64,000 nucleotides of DNA, from the NCBI GenBank assembly GCA_951640165.1, contig OX621257.1, forward strand, positions 8,753,201 through 8,817,200, read 5' to 3'. Positions 22,051-31,789 of the stretch are shown in pieces; position 1 is the stretch's first letter, and each line of letters begins with the position of its first letter. The stretch is from Pseudoips prasinana (taxonomy: Eukaryota; Arthropoda; Insecta; Lepidoptera; Nolidae). The position numbers were made by a program, and so were the translations under genes. The notes under the pieces were generated by a model. It did no database searches. It was not told the DNA's origin and worked only from the letters and a program-made list of their open reading frames with translations.

Positions 22051-22305
22051 CGGTCACCGTAGCCTAGTTGGTAGTGCTCCTGCCTACGAAGCTGGTGGTC
22101 CTGGGTTCGAATCCCGGTCAGTGCAAATATTTGTGTGATGAGCACGAATATTTGTTTCTAAGTCATGGATGTTTTCTATGTATTTAAGTATTTATCTATC
22201 TATATAAGTATGTATATCGTCGCCTGGTACCCATAGTACAAGCTTTGCTTAGTTTGGGGCTAGGATGATCTGTGTGACATTGTCCCAAGATATTATTATA
22301 TATTA
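22051..22305 (+). mobile_element. SINE-B, best-preserved copy
   Basis: The tRNA-like head has A-box region TAGCCTAGTTGG and a perfect B-box GGTTCGAATCC. It is followed by CAAATATTTGTGTGATGAGC, GTCATGGATGTTTTCTATGT, TATATCGTCGCCTGGTACCC and the tail shared with SINE-A (CATAGTACAAGCTTTGCTTA, then a TGTCCCAAGATATTA end). Used as reference for the interrupted copy at 2157-4949. Confidence 0.9.
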
Positions 22306-22307
22306 TT

Positions 22308-22605
22308 ATATGCATTGTTATTCACTAAATTAGTTTCTTGGAATAAAGTTTATTTTTCTTTATTTTGTATTGAATGATGGAATTTGTATGAATACAAATA
22401 ATCCTGCAACTTTAATTGTCTTATTGTTTGACTTACGGTCCATTTCACTTTATTTTGACTGTATGGGGATAATATGACAATAATTTCCGTAGTTTTAATT
22501 ATTTTGGAAAAAAATTACCTATATTAAAAATGATATAAATCGATTCAGTAAATGATTCTGAACAAACTATTTTCAGGATGTGCGTTAATTATGTTACATG
22601 TTGTA
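22308..22605. mobile_element. M1 MITE, left end missing
   Basis: Corresponds to the right three quarters of 637-1033, ending GTTACATGTTGTA followed by TA. The missing left part is replaced directly by the SINE-B tail. Confidence 0.75.
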
Positions 22606-22629
22606 TAAGAATATCATCACCGCATCTCA

Positions 22630-22735
22630 TCCACTGAGGGGCGTAGAAGTCTACCCGAGGGAAACTAGAGTCTTAGGGAAGACCTTTGTCCAGCAGTGGA
22701 CTTCTTACAGATGTTATGATGATGATGAATATCAA
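22630..22735 (+). pseudogene. RTE-like LINE tail fragment
   Basis: Contains TTAGGGAAGACCTTTGTCCA, GCAGTGGACTTCTTACAGAT and TGATGATGATGA, the 3' end of the RTE-type LINE. Confidence 0.55.
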
Positions 22736-22739
22736 AGTT

Positions 22740-22950
22740 ATTGGCGAGGTTAAGCAACTAGGCTCGCGGTCAGTCTATAGATGCGTGACCGCCAAAGAGG
22801 TTTAATTTCTGAGCATCTCCGTGCTTCGAAGGGCACGTTAAAAGTAGTTAAGCCATGTCAGAGGCCTGATGGGCGGCTTGAACAACTCTGACACTAAGGT
22901 AACCACTGCCCATATGACTAATAAAGTCGTAACAACAGTCGTTACGGCTT
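22740..22950 (+). repeat. Dispersed repeat E
   Basis: Same block order as 18855-19078 (GGTTAAGCAACTAGGCTCGC, CTCCGTGCTTCGAAGGGCAC, GGCTTGAACAACTCTGACAC). Immediately downstream a short imperfect hairpin AAGTCGTAAC/GTCGTTACGGCTT ends in T6. Confidence 0.7.
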
Positions 22951-23575
22951 TTTTGGTTTGATTATTACAGCCGGGACCGCCACCTTAAATCACCCTTGTG
23001 ATGGATTTTACTACCTTGCCACAGAATCCTAAAACGCTTAAACGTAATTATTTAATTTTAATATAAAATTGCTAAATGTAACAATAATAGCTTAGTAACT
23101 TGCTTTTTATTATTTATTTAAGGATATTAAAATATATGTGACGAAACAGACCGCACAGACGGACTAATTCAAAATATTTTGTTGGTTTAATTACTGTTTT
23201 TAAACTGTGTTTATGTAATACATTGTGAGCTTGACAAGTAGGTACAAGTGTATGTAAATACCCAAGTACTGAATAAATTTCATTATTTCATTATTGAGTA
23301 GCATAAAATATTAATATCTATAAATAACGAACTAATATTACGTTGCCAAAGTATTTATTAAGACGTTGTATTAAGTATGCCGTTGACATGTAATAGGCTT
23401 ACAATGAAAATATTTATGTTATGAGCAATTATAATTATGTTGATGACAACGTTATAAAATAATTAAATTGTTTCGCCCTAATCTAAAACATTTATTGCAA
23501 ATACAAAGACTTTACATTATTGTATGTATAATTGGGTGTTCTCTGTCATAAACTTACGCTTATTGTTTAAGTTTG
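22951..23575. other. AT-rich intron sequence
   Basis: No gene or known repeat recognised. Confidence 0.4.
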
Positions 23576-23577
23576 AA

Positions 23578-24210
23578 GGGCTGGTTGGCGTGGTTGGTAA
23601 ATGCTTGCCTTTCAAGCTGCACGTCGTGGGTTCGATTCCCACCCAGGACAGATATTTGTGTGCATGAGCATGTGTGTTTGTCCTGAGTTGGGTGTAATTA
23701 TCTACATACATATATTAAATTTCTAAACACATACATATACATATAAGTATGTATTTACAAAAGAAAAGTAGTATACATATGTAATACTAGCTGTGTCCCG
23801 CGGTTTTACCCGCGCTAAACTTTATAAATTATCACAGCTCCTTCCCCCGTAGGTGATAGCGTGATAATATGTAGCCTATATGTTGACCCGACGTCTTAGT
23901 AATATTCGTGCAAAATTTTAAGTAAATCCATGCAGTACTTTTTGAGTTTAGCCCGCACATACATACAGACAAACAGATAAACAGACAAAAATTCTAAAAA
24001 CTATATTATTGGCTTCGATATCGACTGTAGATGACGCCCCAAGTATCCTTTAAAAAAATATTTAATGTACAGTTTTGAATTTCCTACGATTTTATTATAT
24101 GTATAGATAATATATCAGTTATCTCGTTTCCATAACAAAAGCTCCGCTTAGTTTTGGATCCATGTCCATGTGTGAAAAATATCCCAGGATATTATCATTA
24201 TAAAAAAATT
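23578..24210 (+). mobile_element. SINE-A split by a Helitron
   Basis: The head (GGCGTGGTTGGTAAATGCTT, CGTGGGTTCGATTCCCACCC) and middle lie at 23578-23786. The tail (ATCAGTTATCTCGTTTCCAT, GCTCCGCTTAGTTTTGGATC) follows at 24108-24210. The Helitron lies in the AT-rich joint between them. Confidence 0.85.
23787..24107 (-). mobile_element. Short Helitron (H2 family)
   Basis: Reverse orientation: starts CTAGCTGTGTCCCGCGG with the hairpin CCGCGGTTTTACCCGCG and ends ATTATATGTATAGA. Flanking A and T without duplication. Non-coding. Confidence 0.85.
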
Positions 24211-24716
24211 GTTTGGATGAGATTGTGTGGCTTAATCAGATGACCTTTAGGTTATAATTTGAGCTTTTCAGACGACTGATAAGACTGATCTGACGATAAA
24301 CATCGAAAAGCATTAGTTCTATACCTCATGGATTTGATATGCTATTAGTTTTAATGAACCAAATTAAAACGATCAAATTAAAAGTAACATTGGACAAAAT
24401 CTCTAAGCGACCTAAAGCTTTTAACGTTTATTTTTTTACCTACAAGTTCCATTTTAGCATTCAAAGTTGTTTTTTGCTACATTTTATTTGTTACCGTCAG
24501 TCATTGCCATCATTTCATTTTCGCCCCAGATTGCTGCAATTACCACATCGTAAATATTATTTCCGTTAAAATGTTGCGACTAATTTGCAAAAAGAAAATT
24601 GAAATAAGAATGTTGCGTAGATTAGCAATTAGAACATGGTCTCGAAGCAATCTCTTCCAAGTACAGTCAGCAAAACGAGGAATTATATATTATTGTCGCT
24701 TTTTAATTTGGCACGT
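24211..24716. other. Intron segment, nothing recognised
   Basis: Open frames of 76 and 150 codons cross this region and the LINE fragment after it. They lack recognisable domains and are not supported as genes. Confidence 0.45.
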
Positions 24717-25017
24717 ACTATCAGCCGAAATACGCCCACTGCTGGACAAAGATCCCCATAAACATCTCCACAATTGCCGGTTTTGCGTTTTCCGCATGCA
24801 GCGACATCCAGCGACCGTAATAAGATCATCGGTCCATCTTGTAGGGGGCCTGCCGACGCTGCGTCTTCCGGTTCGTGGTTGCCACTCGAGAACCTTTCTG
24901 CCCCAGCGGCCGTCGGCTCTACGAGCTATGTGCCCTGCCCACTGCCACTTAAGCTTAGCAATTCTTGGGGCTATGTCGATTACATTGGTTTACCTACCGT
25001 GCGCCTTGCTATATAAT
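24717..25017 (-). pseudogene. RTE-like LINE C-terminal fragment
   Basis: Antisense remnants of the RTE-type C-terminus. The + strand shows ATCAGCCGAAATACGCCCAC, GACCGTAATAAGATCATCGG, TTGTAGGGGGCCTGCC and GCCCACTGCCACTTAAGCTT. It is parallel to the next fragment at 25422-25735, to which it is very similar. Confidence 0.75.
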
Positions 25018-25021
25018 CGAT

Positions 25022-25421
25022 AAACTGTCAGCAGCAATTAGCTAACTGTGGATCACCACAAAACCTTAGGGGGTGTAGATAAGAAAAAATAAGAAGAAAA
25101 CATTTATTGCGCACCACATACAGAGCATAGTTTTCAAGATTCATTTAATAAATTTTAACAAAATGCACAATAGGCAGTTTTATCGCTAACAGCGATCTTT
25201 TTCAGACCACTTTCAGTTAGATTAAGGCGTATCGATGAAATATCTACCAGAAAACGGGCAGCAATTTCTTTGTGTATTATGAGCCTCGTACTGTGATCGC
25301 CAACCGTCTGCCAAGCGTGGCGATTATCGAATGATGGACACAATTCCATTGTTCAGATCTTTGGGGAGGCTTTTGTCCAGAATTGGAAGTCGGTTAGCTG
25401 ATTATTATCAACGGACGTTAC
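25022..25421. other. Short spacer with a LINE tail scrap
   Basis: TTTGGGGAGGCTTTTGTCCA near 25362 is an isolated LINE tail scrap. A 64-codon minus-strand frame at 25155-25349 is not recognised. Confidence 0.4.
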
Positions 25422-25735
25422 TTTAATCATCATCATCATCATATCAGCCGAAAGACATCCACTGCTGGACAAAGGCCTCCCCCAATGATCTCTACAATAG
25501 CCGGTCCTGCGCTATCCGCATCCAGCGACTTCCAGCGACCGTAATAAGATCATCGGTCCATCTTGTAGGGGCCTGCCCACGCTGCGTCTTCCGATTCGTG
25601 GTCGCCACTCGTGAACCTTTCTGCCCCAGCGGCCGTCGGCTCTACGAGCTATGTGCCCTGCCCACTGCCACTTAAGCTTGCCAATTCTTCGGGCTATGTC
25701 CATTACTTCGGTTCCAGGGCCTGTCCACGCTGCGT
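25422..25735 (-). pseudogene. RTE-like LINE C-terminus, best-preserved
   Basis: The minus-strand frame (stop side 25512, open to 25703) encodes IARRIGKLKWQWAGHIARR, then GRWGRKVHEWRPRIGRRSVG, then RP. This is the conserved C-terminal block of lepidopteran RTE-type endonuclease-reverse transcriptases. It is followed by a frameshifted tail and the ATCATCATCATCATATCAGC end. 5'-truncated. Confidence 0.85.
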
Positions 25736-26595
25736 TACCTTAATAGGTCACCGTAATTTGATGGACGATTGGTTTTAACATGAGCTCTGTTGAGATAGGA
25801 ATTTATTATTATTAGCCGTTATGTATTAAACCACCACAGAGAATACCAAGTGAAATAAATACAACTGGTTCTTCTACTCAACGGTTTTAGTATGCCCTAG
25901 GTGATTACAATACCTGTCGAATTGCTAAACTGAGAAATCTCATTATCAGATCAAATATTTACTCCATAACCTCATTATTATTCCGACAAAGAGGATCTTT
26001 GGTCTCAGCAATAATGAGTACCTGTGTACTTGTACAACATGTCTCATCGAACGATTGTATGCTAATATTGCCAGACCAGCCTTGAGATGATTTGCATTCT
26101 CACATGGAGATTTTGATCTGGTATTTGCATTGGCGTCTATTCACTTGCTAATACTAAGCTAATGCTAAGGTCGTTTAGCAAAACAAAACTACTAACTTAA
26201 CGACCCATACCATACTATTATACATACCATATACATACCATACCATATTATTATACGCCTTTAGGGTTTAATATTAGACTCAGGGGGGCATGAGAGGGTC
26301 GGTTACAGGCTATTGTAAAGCACTTTATAGTTATAAGGGGGCGATAATAATTATGAAGAAGCTCCACTAATTCGGTTGTGTGTGTTTGTTATGTGTATAC
26401 TATATGGTATTTCTGTTATTTTTGGAAACCGATTTAGAAATTTTCTTTTTAGTGGGTAATATCAGACCTATATATCGGTATCTATTCTAATCAAATATAT
26501 TTTCTGCACTTCAAAATAGTTATCTTAAAATATTATAATTTCAGCAGCAATTTAATTTATTTATTTGAAAGTGGATTGTTTGTGTAAATATATTT
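25736..26595. other. Intron segment, nothing recognised
   Basis: Includes a short run of CATACCATA-type repeats near 26205-26255 and a G-rich patch at 26281-26345. No coding signal. Confidence 0.4.
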
Positions 26596-26599
26596 GTTT

Positions 26600-27227
26600 C
26601 TGGCTTTCTGTATGGTCGCAGTTCTACCCTAACCTAACCTAATTTTCTAGTAGCAAGATACATTTCCTGGTACCCAGGACAAATTTGATGTGTTATCACT
26701 ATATTTGACATAGAAATTGTTTAATTTATTAGTGATAACTTCTTTGATTTTAAATTAAAATATCCCATTTTAATCCCATACAAATTTCAGTCAAATTGGT
26801 TAATACAAAGAAATTTAGAAGTAGGTTCTGTTTTTGAGAACTGTTCTAATTCCAAAGAAGGTCATTTTGATTTTGATTTGTATCTGTATTACCCGAACCC
26901 TCCGTTGCTTTGGAACTTTTTTTGCGTTTTTTATTCGTTCGGAAAATTAAATGCCTTTTGTTGAAGTAAAAAGTTCGTTCTTTGTTTAATTGTAAATATA
27001 TACAAAAATCAACAACGCCTTTACCGATTTGGCTAATTCTGGTCTTGAATTATTGGTGGAAGTCCAGGGAAGGTTTGTACGTAGAGAAAATTTAAAAAAG
27101 TCTTGAAAAAGTGTAAAATCAACATCTTTTATCAAATTAAAAAATTTTTTTTTGAATAAATGAACTTAATAATCATTTTTTTTAATACTATGCCTTATAC
27201 GTAGCGAAGCACGTACCGGGCCGCTAG
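26600..27227 (+). mobile_element. Helitron-like element, 3' end clear
   Basis: Ends CGTACCGGGCCGCTAG followed by T, with a GC-rich hairpin-prone segment just upstream, as in other Helitrons here. CAACGCCTTTACCGATTTGG precedes it. The 5' limit is uncertain. Confidence 0.55.
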
Positions 27228-27519
27228 TTGTAAATATATTTTGGTATTCTTGTTTCTGATATTGAATAATATGCACAGAACATAGCAGCAAGAATTACAA
27301 GGAACTGCAGGTAAAAACAGAACGTCAGTGGATACACCCCATCCTTGACAGGGTCTTTATTAAATAGATGAAAAGAGTGCTTTTAGTAATTGAACTGTAT
27401 CCACTTTGGTGCGTCGCCTATACAAGGTGTAAGAGTACGCTTCACATACATCGACATCAATGTAATTACTGAACCCCACAGTTATGGAATAATTTTACAT
27501 TTGCCGTCCTACGAATGTA

Positions 27520-27658
27520 GCAGCCAGCCAGCACATCAAGCTACCCCAGTCTATCAAATTTGTTTTATGGATTTTCAACTTTATGATAAAAGCATAAGGT
27601 TCAATTTCAATTGGGGATATTTTACAGATTGGGGTAGATTGATGTGCTGGCGTCTGTA
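27520..27658. mobile_element. Small inverted-repeat MITE D
   Basis: Second copy of the 13912-14050 element: inverted CCAGCACATCAAGCTACCCC and GGGGTAGATTGATGTGCTGG ends around GATTTTCAACTTTATGATAA. The open frame across it is incidental. Confidence 0.75.
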
Positions 27659-27844
27659 CTTTTCTCTGATTCTACGACACAATGGTTGTATAATTGTTGG
27701 TCTGGAAAAAGAATTGCGGCAATGACAATATCGAGTATTGTTCTTGAATAATTATGCATAATTTGTAATTGTAAGGTATGGATAATAAGCAAGGTACAAA
27801 GTTGAAATTAGCGTACAGGTACTGCCAGAGTAGGTACAAATACT

Positions 27845-27940
27845 TGAACACTAGGCTGCCTTGTAGACCTAACGGTAGACTAGGTATTATACTGTAGGCA
27901 AGACGGTCCTGAGTTACGTTCCCGGCTAGTCCCAAAATGC
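27845..27940 (+). repeat. Degenerate tRNA-like SINE head
   Basis: TAGACCTAACGGTAGACTAG and CGGTCCTGAGTTACGTTCCC sit at A-box and B-box-like spacing. Too degraded for a tRNA gene. Confidence 0.4.
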
Positions 27941-28119
27941 GTTATTGGTATTATTATGTAAGTTAAATTTTATAGTAGCAGCCTGTGATCGTGAGAAGTT
28001 ATAAAAAGAAAATATTGGTGAATTACAAAATAAAAAATTATACTTAGTATTAATTCCGCTAATTGTCAGTTAATCAAGCCGAGATGCAATATTCACAGCT
28101 CTTCCGTCCGCAAAAAATA

Positions 28120-28275
28120 TTCAAATGCAATAATTTGTTGTATATTTGTAATAATAAATTACTATTATTAAAAAAATATTCCCAGGATATTAATTACACA
28201 GGCCGTGTGTAATTAATATATTATTACAAAAATAATAGATTATTATTTTTGTAATAATATTAATAATTTATTATT
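28120..28275. repeat. AT-rich fold-back at a SINE tail
   Basis: AATATTCCCAGGATATTA and part of the SINE-A tail (GGCCGTGTGTAATTAATA) are surrounded by inverted AT-rich arms: GTTGTATATTTGTAATAATA on the left, mirrored near 28248-28272. Confidence 0.6.
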
Positions 28276-28520
28276 ACAAATATACAACTAATCCCAAACT
28301 AAGCAGAGCGAATACTATTATATGGCAACCAGATAACTGATATACCACAGATACTACTTTTCTTTTGTAAATACATACTTATATAGATAATTACACCCAG
28401 ACACACGACAAACAGACATGTTCATGCACACAAATATCTGTCCTGGGTGGGAATCGAACCCACGACATCCGGCGTGAAAAGAAAGCATTTGCCAACCACG
28501 CCAACAGGCACGTCAGTGTA
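28276..28520 (-). mobile_element. SINE-A copy
   Basis: Reversed tail (ATCCCAAACTAAGCAGAGCG), middle and well-kept head (GGGTGGGAATCGAACCCACG, AACCACGCCAACAGG). It lies about 200 bp upstream of the last Osiris exon. Confidence 0.85.
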
Positions 28521-28589
28521 TTTCGAATATTATGGATTTCGGCAAAGTAACGCCTGATCCTAGAACTTATGGTTGAATTTGATAGAATA

Positions 28590-28675
28590 TCTTAACTAGA
28601 TGTCCTGTGCAGGCATCGAACCTAGAACCCGAGGGCGCTGCGAGGTGACCACCTCAACTATTACGCCACTAGTGC
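28590..28675 (-). repeat. tRNA-like SINE head
   Basis: Reversed B-box GGCATCGAACC and an A-box-like segment at tRNA spacing, with no matching body. It ends roughly 50 bp before the Osiris acceptor site. Probably a SINE remnant rather than a tRNA gene because the stems do not pair cleanly. Confidence 0.45.
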
Positions 28676-28726
28676 ACTGAATAATAATACCTGAGCTCTT
28701 TTAAACCTGTACCATTTCCTTTCCAG

Positions 28727-28909
28727 GCTTTGGCTGTGTCAGCTCTGGCTCTTATGCTCTCAGCAATCGTCGGAGTCAAGAAACTGGCATCACATGATGA
28801 CCACGATGACCACCAAGTGATCTACGCCGGTCACGGCCACCACAGAAGAAGAAGGGACATTCACACACCTTTACCTTACAGGGGATGGAAGATATACGAA
28901 AAGGCGTAG
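28727..28909 (+). CDS. Osiris (DUF1676) protein, terminal coding exon
   Basis: Follows a pyrimidine-rich TTTCCTTTCCAG acceptor and encodes 60 residues to TAG at 28907-28909. The first 20 residues (ALAVSALALMLSAIVGVKKL) complete the hydrophobic DUF1676 segment begun in the 15149 exon, ending with the GxKKL motif usual in the family. The tail is His/Asp-rich (SHDDHDDHQ), then IYAGHGHH, a tetra-arginine, and LPYRGWKIY, which resembles the conserved C-terminal Tyr-containing motif of Osiris proteins. RRRRD could be a dibasic or furin-type cleavage site; this is inference. Phase 0 join to the previous exon. The paralogue is not assigned. Confidence 0.9.
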   Translation, partial: ALAVSALALMLSAIVGVKKLASHDDHDDHQVIYAGHGHHRRRRDIHTPLPYRGWKIYEKA

Positions 28910-29035
28910 ACTTTAAATTAAAATGTTAATTGTGTAATAATTTATTAATTAATTTATTGAATTAAATTATTTATATTGTTTTTTGTTGTAAATGTTGTTT
29001 TGTTTTATTTATGTAACAATTATGAAATCAATTGA
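28910..29035 (+). other. Probable 3' UTR of the Osiris gene
   Basis: AT-rich sequence with a candidate poly(A) signal ATTAAA at 28961-28966, about 50 bases after the stop, followed by T/GT-rich sequence. The true cleavage site cannot be seen. Confidence 0.5.
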
Positions 29036-29039
29036 TTTC

Positions 29040-29120
29040 GACAATATATTGCCATTGTGGAGATCCTTGAAGACGGCCTTTGTCCAGCAGTGGACGTCTT
29101 TCTACTGAAATGATGTGATG
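29040..29120 (+). pseudogene. RTE-like LINE tail scrap
   Basis: CATTGTGGAGATCCTTGAAG and TTTGTCCAGCAGTGGACGTC belong to the 3' end of the RTE-type LINE. Confidence 0.6.
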
Positions 29121-29168
29121 ATTGAGTTAAATCGTACATCGACTCTGATACACATCCTTATTAGACGT

Positions 29169-29225
29169 TGTACTAGCTTTACCCCGCGGTTACACCCATG
29201 TTAAACGTTTATAAATTATAGCATA
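29169..29225 (-). mobile_element. Truncated Helitron H2 end
   Basis: Only the reversed 3' terminus (CTAGCTTTACCCCGCGGTTA to TTTATAAATTATA) remains. It abuts a complete H2 copy inserted next to it. Confidence 0.6.
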
Positions 29226-29543
29226 CTAGCTGTGCCCCGCGGTTTTACCCGCGTTAAACTTTCAAAATGATCACAGCCCCTCCCCCGTAGTTGATAGAGT
29301 GATAATATGTACCCTATATGTTGAATCGACCTCTATATTCATGCAAAATTTAAAGTAAATCCATGCAGTACTTTTTGAGTTTAGCCCGGACATACATACA
29401 GACAAACAGATAAACAGACAAAAATTCTAAAAACTATATTTTTGGCTTCGATATCGATTGTAGATCACGCCACAAGTATCATTTAAAAAAAATATTCAAT
29501 GTACAGTTTTGACTTTCCTAGGATTTTATTATATGTATCTAGA
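29226..29543 (-). mobile_element. Short Helitron (H2 family)
   Basis: Reverse orientation from CTAGCTGTGCCCCGCGG (hairpin CCGCGGTTTTACCCGCG) to ATGTATCTAGA, flanked by T on the far side. The same body blocks as 19080-19396. Confidence 0.85.
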
Positions 29544-29549
29544 TGTGTT

Positions 29550-29700
29550 ATTTGGATAGATAAACTATATTACTACAAAGTTTCATCAAAATCCGTTTCG
29601 TAGTTTTTGCTTGTAAGAGCAACAAACGTCCATACAAACATACATTGATACATCCATACTTACAAACTTTTACATTTGTAATATTAGTAAGATTTCGTAG
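29550..29700. repeat. Dispersed repeat with CATCCATAC tail
   Basis: TTTCATCAAAATCCGTTTCG, GTAGTTTTTGCTTG and ACAAACTTTTACATTTGTAA with ATATTAGTAAGAT form a repeat type common in insect genomes. Non-coding. Confidence 0.55.
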
Positions 29701-29759
29701 CCGTATTGCGGTGCCGTTGGAGGTTTTTAGAAGGATTTCAACGTATTTTATTGATATTA

Positions 29760-30234
29760 CTTTCACTCTGAATTATTTCCGCTTAAAAAGCCATGCAAAT
29801 TTATTATGACTAGGTACTTATTTATTCTACAGATTTTACGTCATCTGTCAAACTGATGAAGCGTGATCGTAACTGAACTCAAAATAGCAAAGTTATAAAC
29901 AACTACTTTGCCTTACCGAATTTTATGCTAGAAAATATATTACGTTTCAAAATTTAACATCGAATCTAAGTTATGTCGTTAAGTTCTTAATTATTTAATG
30001 AGTTTTTGTGAGTTTACTTTTTGTGTAACTTGAATTGGTATCGACTAATTATTGGGTGTGATACTTGGAACTTTATATTAAATTAAAATTAAGTCCCTAA
30101 GATAAAGTTAGCCGGACACAGTCAGTCTTTTTGGTAACAAATTAGACAGTGTCCGAAGTGTCCGACTTTTGTGAGGTTTTTTACTGCTATTGCAATTATT
30201 GTATGCATATTTATTGAATAATTAATTATCTAGT
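29760..30234. other. No gene or repeat recognised
   Basis: AT-rich. Contains GACACAGTC and GACAGTGTCCGAAGTGTCCG, a weak inverted motif, at 30115-30165. Confidence 0.35.
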
Positions 30235-30392
30235 TCCTCCCAGGACAGATATATGTGTGCATGAACATGTTTGTTTGTCCTGAGTCCCGGTGTAATTATC
30301 TACCTGCATAAGTATGTATTTACAAAAGAAAAGTAGTATATGTAGTTTATCAGTTATCTGGTTTACATATTACAAGCTCTGCTTATATAGCT
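30235..30392 (+). repeat. SINE-A, head missing
   Basis: Begins at CCCAGGACAGATATATGTGT and runs to GCTCTGCTTATATAG. The tRNA-like head and the last tail part are lost. Confidence 0.75.
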
Positions 30393-30576
30393 TAGAAGCA
30401 GGGCGTCAAAATCTATCAGTTTACCGATGTGAAAATCCCAAAAACTCCCTAATTATACGTCAACTGCTTCGATGGTTGACCTATCGTTATTCAACGACTG
30501 GGTTCCAACCGCAGATAGTGGCCAGTCTCTATTGAAACTTGCCGCCATGCTGGAAAGTCAACCAGGGGATCAACCA

Positions 30577-30797
30577 GCTAAGTCACCGAACTTCGATTTC
30601 TTAAATGGCGTTCAAATAAATAAAGGTTTAAAATGACTTAATAAATCGTTAAGTTCGGCTTCAACGTTCACAATTGATTCCGGACCAATTATGACGTCAC
30701 ATGTGCTCATGGACGCCGATTTAACGATTGATTAAGTAATTTTTAACCTTTATTTATTGAACGCCATTAAAGAAATCGAAGTTCGGTGACTTAGCCG
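30577..30797. mobile_element. MITE F with ~76-bp inverted arms
   Basis: Arms 30577-30653 and 30721-30797 are inverted and about 90% alike: GCTAAGTCACCGAACTTCGA, then TTTCTTAAATGGCGTTCAA, then an ATAAATAAAGGTT and CTTAAT.AATCGTTAA stretch. The centre is about 67 bp. No target duplication could be recognised. Confidence 0.75.
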
Positions 30798-30829
30798 GTA
30801 GAGGAGGAGGTATCCCAGGAGGACAATCA

Positions 30830-31030
30830 TCAAGATAATGGACCAAGGCGTTCCCCAAAGATGGATACAGTAGAGTTGTATCCATCATTTGGAGGAATAT
30901 GCAGTAACAGCCACGCGGGTTGGCGATCACAGTCTGGTACTAATAGTACAAAAGGAGATGCTGTTGCCCGTTTGCTGGTAGACATTTGCCTCGATCGATC
31001 GTGGTCGTGATATTCTATGCTGTGAGCCAC
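30830..31030. repeat. Dispersed repeat C
   Basis: Second copy of the 13050-13270 repeat: CAAAGATGGATACAGTAGAG, GTTGTATCCATCATTTGGAG and TGTTGCCCGTTTGCTGGTAG. No frame conserved. Confidence 0.6.
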
Positions 31031-31266
31031 ACAGCATAAGGTAAGTAATGTCCTTACTTATAATTTAATACCAATACAGCTTTAAAACTGAAAAAGATAT
31101 AAAAACTTTCATTTTTCCTAGTCCCGAGAGAAAAAGCTTAAGTTACTTAAACTTGTTCTTAATAAAAAAATTAGAGATAGAACTCTGATAAAGCGCTAAA
31201 TAACTTATGGAGTGTAAGGGATAGCCTGTACCGTATTAACTTGAAAAAAGTCTTTTTGTGACTACA

Positions 31267-31318
31267 AAGTGAAATATGCGTCAATTTACAATGATACAAA
31301 TTGACGCATATTTCACTT
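31267..31318. repeat. Perfect 21-bp hairpin
   Basis: Arms 31267-31287 and 31298-31318 (AAGTGAAATATGCGTCAATT plus one base) are exact inverses around a 10-base loop. Confidence 0.75.
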
Positions 31319-31545
31319 ATTAAATAATTAATAGCGGCTATCTATGAAAGTCACTCGAAAGTAATATAGACAAAATACCAGATAGCAAAATATAATTACT
31401 TCGCTTGAAACAATCAACCACAATACTAAATAGATATTAATTTTATTAGTCTTGTAGTTTTATTGCTGTCTTATATAACAAATATCTCAAGAAAGGTCAT
31501 ATCAGCATGTATGTATGTCCGGCGAAAATACAATGTATGAAGGAT
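31319..31545. other. AT-rich spacer
   Basis: Nothing recognised on either strand. Confidence 0.35.
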
Positions 31546-31640
31546 ATAATGTCAGTAAACTAAGCGAAAGAGGTATGCAAGGATCGTAACAAATGGAAGT
31601 CCGTTGTCTCTGCCTACCCCTCTGAGAAACAGGCATCAGT
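31546..31640 (+). pseudogene. LINE 3' end scrap (Ser-Ala-Tyr-Pro type)
   Basis: GGATCGTAACAAATGGAAGT followed by CTCTGCCTACCCCTCTGAGA encodes a K/RW..VVSAYPS-like end. The same LINE family occurs in reverse at 63495-63800. Confidence 0.6.
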
Positions 31641-31789
31641 ATACAGGACATACCACACGGCGCCATCTAGCCCAAACTAAGCAGAACTATGGATACTACG
31701 TCTTTAATCCGAAAGTCATCAGTAATCTAAAATCATCATATATTTGTCAAAGACTTTTGACTTGAGGCAATGCGGTATATATTTTGACG

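Larger units (their letters stand above)
15262..28726 (+). other. 13.5-kb Osiris intron filled with repeats
   Basis: GT..AG intron (donor GTAACG, acceptor TTTCCAG) joining two phase-compatible Osiris exons. It contains many SINE, Helitron, MITE and LINE-tail insertions, which account for most of its length. I found no additional coding exon inside it. Confidence 0.8.

Noticed and set aside
22051..22125. tRNA gene with perfect GGTTCGAATCC B-box
   Set aside because: Part of SINE-B, which has the same head in other copies, always joined to the same body.
24571..25023. 150-codon host gene
   Set aside because: More than half overlaps an antisense LINE tail repeated at 25422; no domain and no splice support.
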